A DNA stretch of 15,575 bases from an uncultured Clostridium sp. (GTDB lineage: Bacteria > Bacillota > Clostridia > TANB77 > CAG-508): positions 1 to 15,575 of the forward strand of contig USFC01000036.1 of the NCBI GenBank assembly GCA_900553865.1, in the 5' to 3' direction. Under the pieces are notes generated by a model, which saw only the letters and a program-made list of their open reading frames with translations, searched no databases and had not been told where the DNA came from. This document shows positions 13,393 through 15,575 of this stretch, piece after piece. Within the stretch, counting starts at the first letter, position 1. The number at the start of each line of letters is the position of its first letter. The translations under genes and the position numbers were made by a program.

Positions 13393-14554
13393 CCTTTTTG
13401 TAAAATACATTTACTAATAAAGTTCCTATGCCGAAAGCATAAATTAAGAAGCTTATAAAAGCACCAACAAATGGAATTTTAGTAATTAAGCAAAGCACTA
13501 AATTAACTAATAATGTAAATAATACAAATTTAACATTTCCATTCATTTTTAATTTTCTAGTAACTAATTTACCAAAGTAAATACTTGTTATAGAAGAAGC
13601 TATAAGTGAAAATACTACAAAAAGTAATGCAAAAGGAGTAAATAATTTAGTTCCAAATACACTTATTAGTAATAATAATGAAACTATAACTGCAACTATT
13701 GGAGCTAAAACACCAATACCTAAACTAGCAAGACATTTCTTTATGCTCATTTTTTCAACTCTTTCAATAAATTTAGGTGCTAACCAGATTAAAAGTAAAA
13801 CTAAAACAAAAGTTAATACTAATTGTTTAAAAATATTAAGAGCTTGTTTTAAAATAATAGCAGCTACAGAAACTGCAACTTTTGTATCTGCGTTAACAGC
13901 TGTGTAAGAAATATCTCCAGAAACAGTACCTTCTGCAAAGTTAATTTCACTTGTAGAAGAATAATTTAAATTACCATAAATTACTGTATCAGAGCTTTCA
14001 TCAGGAAGGTTTATTGACTTAGCATTTATAAAAGCATTTCTTCTGATTTTTCCGTTAATATTAACAGTGTTTCCAGAAACTTTAAAATCTCTGTAAACAA
14101 AACCATTAGTATCTAAAGTGAATTTGTTAGCTACTGCATAAACATCATATACAACACCATTAATAGTAATTTCGTTTGCACAAGCGAAAATGCTACTATA
14201 TACATATCCACCGTCAATAGTTACTTTGTTAGCTACAACGAAAAGGTCTCCTCCAATTTCTCCTGTTATTTTTACTTCATTAGCAGCAATAAAAACATTT
14301 CCGTCTACTACCTTGTCAATAACAACTTCATCATCTGAAAGATATAAATCGCTATTAACCCAGTTAGCAGTAGCTTCTGTAGAAGAATGGTTATGGTTAT
14401 CTCCATTTTCAGAAGTAGTTTCTACAGCTGAATTTTCTTCTGAAGTAGTTACAATTGTATTATCTACAGAAGCTTCTGTAGCAAGGCAAACAGAAGAAAA
14501 TAATAAAATAATAGATAAAACAATAAGTAAAATTTTTGATTTTTTCTTTAACAT
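13376..14554 (-). CDS. Secreted bactofilin-like beta-repeat protein with membrane anchor
   Basis: A 392-residue membrane protein. A signal peptide (about 1-25, KKKSKILLIVLSIILLFSSVCLA) leads into an acidic Ser/Thr/Glu-rich linker (26-65) and a beta-repeat domain (about 68-215) with short recurring units of the type V.G.VFIAANEV.I.G.IGGDLFVVANKV.I.G, the polymer-forming bactofilin-like pattern. From about 225 four to five hydrophobic segments follow (IILKQALNIFKQLVLTFVL, IGVLAPIVAVIVSLLLLI, PFALLFVVFSLIASSI, KFVLFTLLVNLVLCL, FISFLIYAFGIGTLLV). The repeat domain is probably outside the cell, unlike cytoplasmic bactofilins. AAAGGAGA supports ATG 14554. Exact function is unknown. Confidence 0.82.
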   Translation of the reverse strand: MLKKKSKILLIVLSIILLFSSVCLATEASVDNTIVTTSEENSAVETTSENGDNHNHSSTEATANWVNSDLYLSDDEVVIDKVVDGNVFIAANEVKITGEIGGDLFVVANKVTIDGGYVYSSIFACANEITINGVVYDVYAVANKFTLDTNGFVYRDFKVSGNTVNINGKIRRNAFINAKSINLPDESSDTVIYGNLNYSSTSEINFAEGTVSGDISYTAVNADTKVAVSVAAIILKQALNIFKQLVLTFVLVLLLIWLAPKFIERVEKMSIKKCLASLGIGVLAPIVAVIVSLLLLISVFGTKLFTPFALLFVVFSLIASSITSIYFGKLVTRKLKMNGNVKFVLFTLLVNLVLCLITKIPFVGAFISFLIYAFGIGTLLVNVFYKKEKSNN

Positions 14555-14587
14555 TTTGTAAAATCTCCTTTCAAATAATATAGTGTA

Positions 14588-14616
14588 AATATATATCTTT
14601 AAGCGAAATTTGTCAA
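14588..14616 (-). promoter_or_regulatory. Promoter of the bactofilin-like membrane gene
   Basis: On the minus strand perfect TTGACA (14616-14611), 17 bp, TATATT (14593-14588), about 34 bp before the start codon and directly after the nth terminator, so this gene is transcribed on its own. Confidence 0.78.
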
Positions 14617-14618
14617 GG

Positions 14619-14646
14619 AAAAAGTGCTAGTATTTTAGCACTTTTT
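14619..14646 (-). terminator. nth terminator overlapping its last codons
   Basis: GTGCTA (14624-14629) pairs with TAGCAC (14636-14641), extended by A5/T5 to an 11-bp stem with a 6-nt loop. The stop codon of nth and its last two codons lie in the stem. The U tract on the minus strand comes from A14619-14623. Confidence 0.82.
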
Positions 14647-15273
14647 GGTTTTTCTATATTTGCACATATAAGAGATAGGGCAAATTTCACATTTAGGACT
14701 TTGAGAGGTACAAATATTTCTGCCATGCCAAATTAAAATATGGTTTAAATCGTAATAATACTTTTTAGGAAACAACCTTAGTAAATCTTGCTCAATTTTT
14801 TCAGGAGTAGCCTCATTTGAAAATCCAATTCTATTAGAAATACGTTTACAATGAGTATCAACAGCTACACCTTGAGGTGAGTTAAAAGCCTCTAGCATAA
14901 CAACATTTGCAGTTTTTCTTCCAACACCGGGAAGAGTAAGCAACTCTTCCATAGTATTGGGTACAGTTGAATTATATTCATTTACCAAAATATTAGAAGT
15001 AGCCTTTATATTTTTAGCTTTATTTTTATAAAAACCACAAGAATGAATTAAGTTTTCCAACAATTCTAAATCCATGTTAGCAAAATCTTCGGGGGTTTTA
15101 AACTTACTAAAAATAAAAGGAGTAGTTTTATTAACCCTTTCGTCAGTACATTGAGCAGATAAAATAACAGCCACCAACAATTCAAAAGGAGTAGAAAAAT
15201 CCAAACTACATTTAGCATCAGGATAAGTATCTTTTAAAATTTCTAAAATATTTATAGCTTGTTTAGAATTCAT
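14635..15273 (-). CDS. nth: Endonuclease III (DNA glycosylase/AP lyase)
   Basis: A 212-residue base-excision repair enzyme that removes oxidised pyrimidines and cuts the abasic site. The helix-hairpin-helix LPGVGRKTANVV carries catalytic K120; D139 follows in VAVDTHCKRISNRIGF, the same spacing as the well-studied E. coli enzyme (K120, D138). The C-terminal 4Fe-4S cluster loop C188-X6-C195-X2-C198-X5-C204 is complete. The start ATG 15273 has AAGAAAGG at a somewhat long distance (about 12 nt). An extra cysteine ends the protein (KTKKC). It is monocistronic, ending in its own terminator. Confidence 0.96.
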   Translation of the reverse strand: MNSKQAINILEILKDTYPDAKCSLDFSTPFELLVAVILSAQCTDERVNKTTPFIFSKFKTPEDFANMDLELLENLIHSCGFYKNKAKNIKATSNILVNEYNSTVPNTMEELLTLPGVGRKTANVVMLEAFNSPQGVAVDTHCKRISNRIGFSNEATPEKIEQDLLRLFPKKYYYDLNHILIWHGRNICTSQSPKCEICPISYMCKYRKTKKC

Positions 15274-15488
15274 AATATTTCATAACCTTTCTTAAAATTT
15301 ATAAAAATATTAAACCACAAATAAGCAAAAAAATCAATTGGGGAGTAGAGGCTCTAATTGAAAAAAGGTGGCAATTTTGGGTAGAGTTTGAGCGCAGAGC
15401 AAAAGGAAAAATGGTTTTAGTAGATAAGGTTCATTGTAACAAAAAAAGTAAAAATAAATATAATATAATAAAAAGGAGGTAATATATT
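15274..15488. other. Intergenic region with a less AT-rich 70-base island
   Basis: Between the divergent nth gene and the last gene lie 215 bases. Most is A-rich, but 15341-15405 is visibly richer in G and can form partial hairpins (CTCTA near 15354 with TAGAG near 15382; GCTCT with AGAGC near 15398). I do not recognise an RNA family. No supportable ORF was found in it. Confidence 0.35.
15434..15464 (+). promoter_or_regulatory. Possible promoter of the right-edge small gene
   Basis: TTGTAA (15434-15439) and TATAAT (15459-15464) are 19 bp apart, longer than ideal; a second TATAAT overlaps at 15464-15469. The sequence is so A/T-rich that chance matches are likely. Confidence 0.3.
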
Positions 15489-15575
15489 ATGTTTTGTGCA
15501 CTAAAAAAGACCATAGGTGTGTGCTTAATAGGAATAGGTTTTGGAGTATTACTAGTGCTATTACTTCCAATTACA
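15489..15575 (+). CDS. Small hydrophobic protein, partial
   Basis: The first 29 codons are visible, and the frame is open to the window edge. The SD AAAAGGAGGT is excellent, 8 nt before ATG 15489. The product begins MFCALKKTIGVCLIGIGFGV and continues hydrophobically with LLVLLLPIT, a short charged start followed by one transmembrane helix. Small proteins with this MFC-KKT-G start are common in Clostridia, to my recollection, but have no assigned function. It is truncated by the window end. Confidence 0.72.
   Translation, partial: MFCALKKTIGVCLIGIGFGVLLVLLLPIT

Noticed and set aside
14619..14646. CIRCE-like element from the TAGCAC/GTGCTA arms
   Set aside because: Arms are too short, the loop is 6 rather than 9 nt, and the U tract makes it a terminator for nth.
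15341..15405. Mn2+ (yybP-ykoY) or THF riboswitch suggested by GGGGAGTAGAG
   Set aside because: Only the first few bases agree; the second conserved halves of either riboswitch are not present.
1..15575. CRISPR array, IS element, prophage, tRNA or rRNA
   Set aside because: No regularly spaced direct repeats, transposase, phage gene or recognisable structural RNA was seen on either strand.

Overview
The window suggests DNA from an AT-rich, endospore-forming clostridium-like Firmicute, probably uncultured and gut-type. Pointers are two alpha/beta small acid-soluble spore proteins (SASPs), ClpC, a PASTA kinase with its PP2C phosphatase, long-form HPF, strong Shine-Dalgarno (SD) sites and A-rich, AGA/GGA-heavy coding. 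The first ~3.05 kb looks different. Its genes are visibly richer in G+C with different codon choice, and it joins the AT-rich part inside a reading frame: the first ~49 codons of ribosomal protein S20 run in frame into the C-terminal half of an unrelated DUF4097-type protein. I read this as a probable assembly or amplification chimera, less likely a real recombination. Genes left of ~3050 should not be assigned to the same organism without read support.

Layout. 1-70: a perfect consensus sigma-A promoter firing leftwards off the window edge. 355-2359 (minus): a tight three-gene operon of a pyridoxamine-kinase-like enzyme, an ECF-transporter S-component-like membrane protein and a TatD-associated-type radical SAM protein, closed by a terminator. 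2696-3196 (minus): the S20/DUF4097 fusion ORF. 3197-3426: back-to-back promoters for rpsT (left) and hpf (right). 3427-3963: hpf. 4030-4628 (minus): two tandem SASP genes, each behind a near-identical sigma-G-like promoter. 4886-7502 (plus): an unrecognised 54-aa ORF overlapping clpC. 7531-7833 (minus): an orphan 100-aa gene with its own strong promoter.

7994-13366 (plus): a five-gene operon rlmN-prpC-prkC-rsgA-rpe, the order known from Bacillus subtilis. It links 23S rRNA/tRNA methylation, a Ser/Thr phosphatase and kinase pair sensing cell-wall fragments, a 30S-assembly GTPase and a pentose-phosphate enzyme. Several joints overlap or nearly touch, and one promoter upstream of rlmN is evident. 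It ends in a 43-bp perfect palindrome shared with the convergent gene at 13376-14554 (minus), a secreted bactofilin-like beta-repeat domain on a multi-pass membrane anchor. Then come nth (14635-15273, minus) and the first 29 codons of a small hydrophobic protein (15489 onward, plus).

No rRNA, tRNA, CRISPR array, insertion sequence or phage module was recognised. The most notable items are the in-frame junction near 3050, the palindrome that gives two convergent genes the same C-terminal tail, the sigma-G-like tandem SASP promoters, the small ORF standing where ctsR-mcsA-mcsB usually precede clpC, and the orphan 100-aa gene.
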